Positions 42,807-43,031 of a DNA stretch of 43,031 nucleotides are shown one piece after another. This DNA comes from Elusimicrobiota bacterium. GTDB lineage: Bacteria > Elusimicrobiota > Elusimicrobia > FEN-1173. Each line of letters starts with the position of its first letter. Within the stretch, counting starts at the first letter, position 1. Made by a program: the position numbers and the translations under genes. A model generated the notes under the pieces. It did no database searches. It saw only the letters and a program-made list of their open reading frames with translations, and was not told where the DNA came from. Where the stretch lies: positions 1 through 43,031 of the forward strand of contig JAKLDV010000008.1 of NCBI GenBank assembly GCA_022703335.1. The letters run 5' to 3'.

Positions 42807-43031
42807 GTGAACGTGGATTTTCCGAACGACGAAAAACGTCCGTTCCGCCGGTTTTCCCGCCCCCCGCGATGGCAGAGCGTCTATGGGGGCACCCAGTTGG
42901 CGGTGTCCGTTCTGTTCGGCTTGTTCACCGGCTATTACATAGACAAACGGTATGCTCTTTTCCCCTGGCTGACGTTGCTGGGCGCGGCCGCCGGACTGGC
43001 CTTGGGGCTCTACAGTTTCCTCCGGCCGTAT
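42807..43031 (+). CDS. AtpZ/AtpI family protein (5' part only)
   Basis: The first 75 residues are visible and the frame stays open at the right edge. After a basic start (DEKRPFRRFSRPPRW) come two helices around a turn: QLAVSVLFGLFTGYYIDKRYALFPWLTLLGAAAGLALGLYSFL. The G-Y-Y-I-D-K turn and the G-x3-G helix are the pattern of AtpZ/AtpI, small proteins coded at the head of F-type ATP synthase operons. They help assemble the c ring or carry magnesium. GTG 42807 is chosen because it falls at the promoter start site; there is no ribosome site. GTG 42813 is a possible alternative. Confidence 0.8.
   Translation, partial: MNVDFPNDEKRPFRRFSRPPRWQSVYGGTQLAVSVLFGLFTGYYIDKRYALFPWLTLLGAAAGLALGLYSFLRPY

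Overview
This is a GC-rich stretch of bacterial chromosome. Signal peptides, lipoproteins, an AsmA protein, OmpA-like domains and a beta-barrel protein point to a Gram-negative (diderm) cell. The two tRNA-Ser genes do not encode CCA. Gene content (GH57 branching enzyme with DUF4912, groESL, AMMECR1/Memo/radical SAM, many radical SAM enzymes) suits an uncultured deep-branching lineage. Elusimicrobiota is one candidate, but the phylum cannot be fixed from this sequence. No insertion sequence, prophage or CRISPR array was seen.

Layout. 1-2.9 kb: 3' end of a MarC gene, a DUF3887 lipoprotein, tRNA-Ser(UGA), a small membrane protein, a nitroreductase and a secreted protein. 2.95-3.4 kb: a bidirectional terminator, tRNA-Ser(GGA) on the minus strand, and copies of a structured repeat that abuts tRNA-Ser 5' ends. 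3.4-6 kb (minus): a sulfatase-fold protein coupled to an SGNH hydrolase. 6.2-11 kb: DUF4912, GH57 branching enzyme, a beta-barrel protein and a YfaP-like lipoprotein. 11.1-13.4 kb: groES-groEL with a strong promoter, an attenuator-like leader and a heptamer tandem repeat between the genes. 13.45-17.3 kb: a four-gene operon of a TPR protein, a FliF/FliG fusion, MotA and MotB. 17.3-20.4 kb: metF (minus), a pteridine-reductase-like SDR, a membrane protein and YceI. 20.5-27.3 kb: an AmmeMemoRadiSam cluster (radical SAM enzyme, Memo-AMMECR1 fusion) with a membrane spermidine-synthase-like protein, a NapH-like polyferredoxin and a TauE/SafE protein. 27.3-34.1 kb (minus): a GAF histidine kinase, then AsmA, OmpA-like and DUF2867 SDR genes. 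34.2-41.2 kb: a tight operon of three radical SAM enzymes, a cobalamin-binding radical SAM enzyme of the RiPP-maturase type and a GT4 glycosyltransferase. 41.2-43 kb: a structured intergenic region, a membrane protein, an exported phospholipase-D-like protein and the start of an AtpZ/AtpI gene.

Two systems stand out. The first is a minimal stator-rotor operon in which the C-terminal part of the FliF ring protein is fused to FliG and followed directly by MotA and MotB, with no other flagellar gene in view. The second is the five-gene radical SAM/B12/glycosyltransferase operon, which looks like a peptide or small-molecule modification pathway with no visible precursor. The 83-nt repeat fixed to tRNA-Ser 5' ends is a third unexplained structure.
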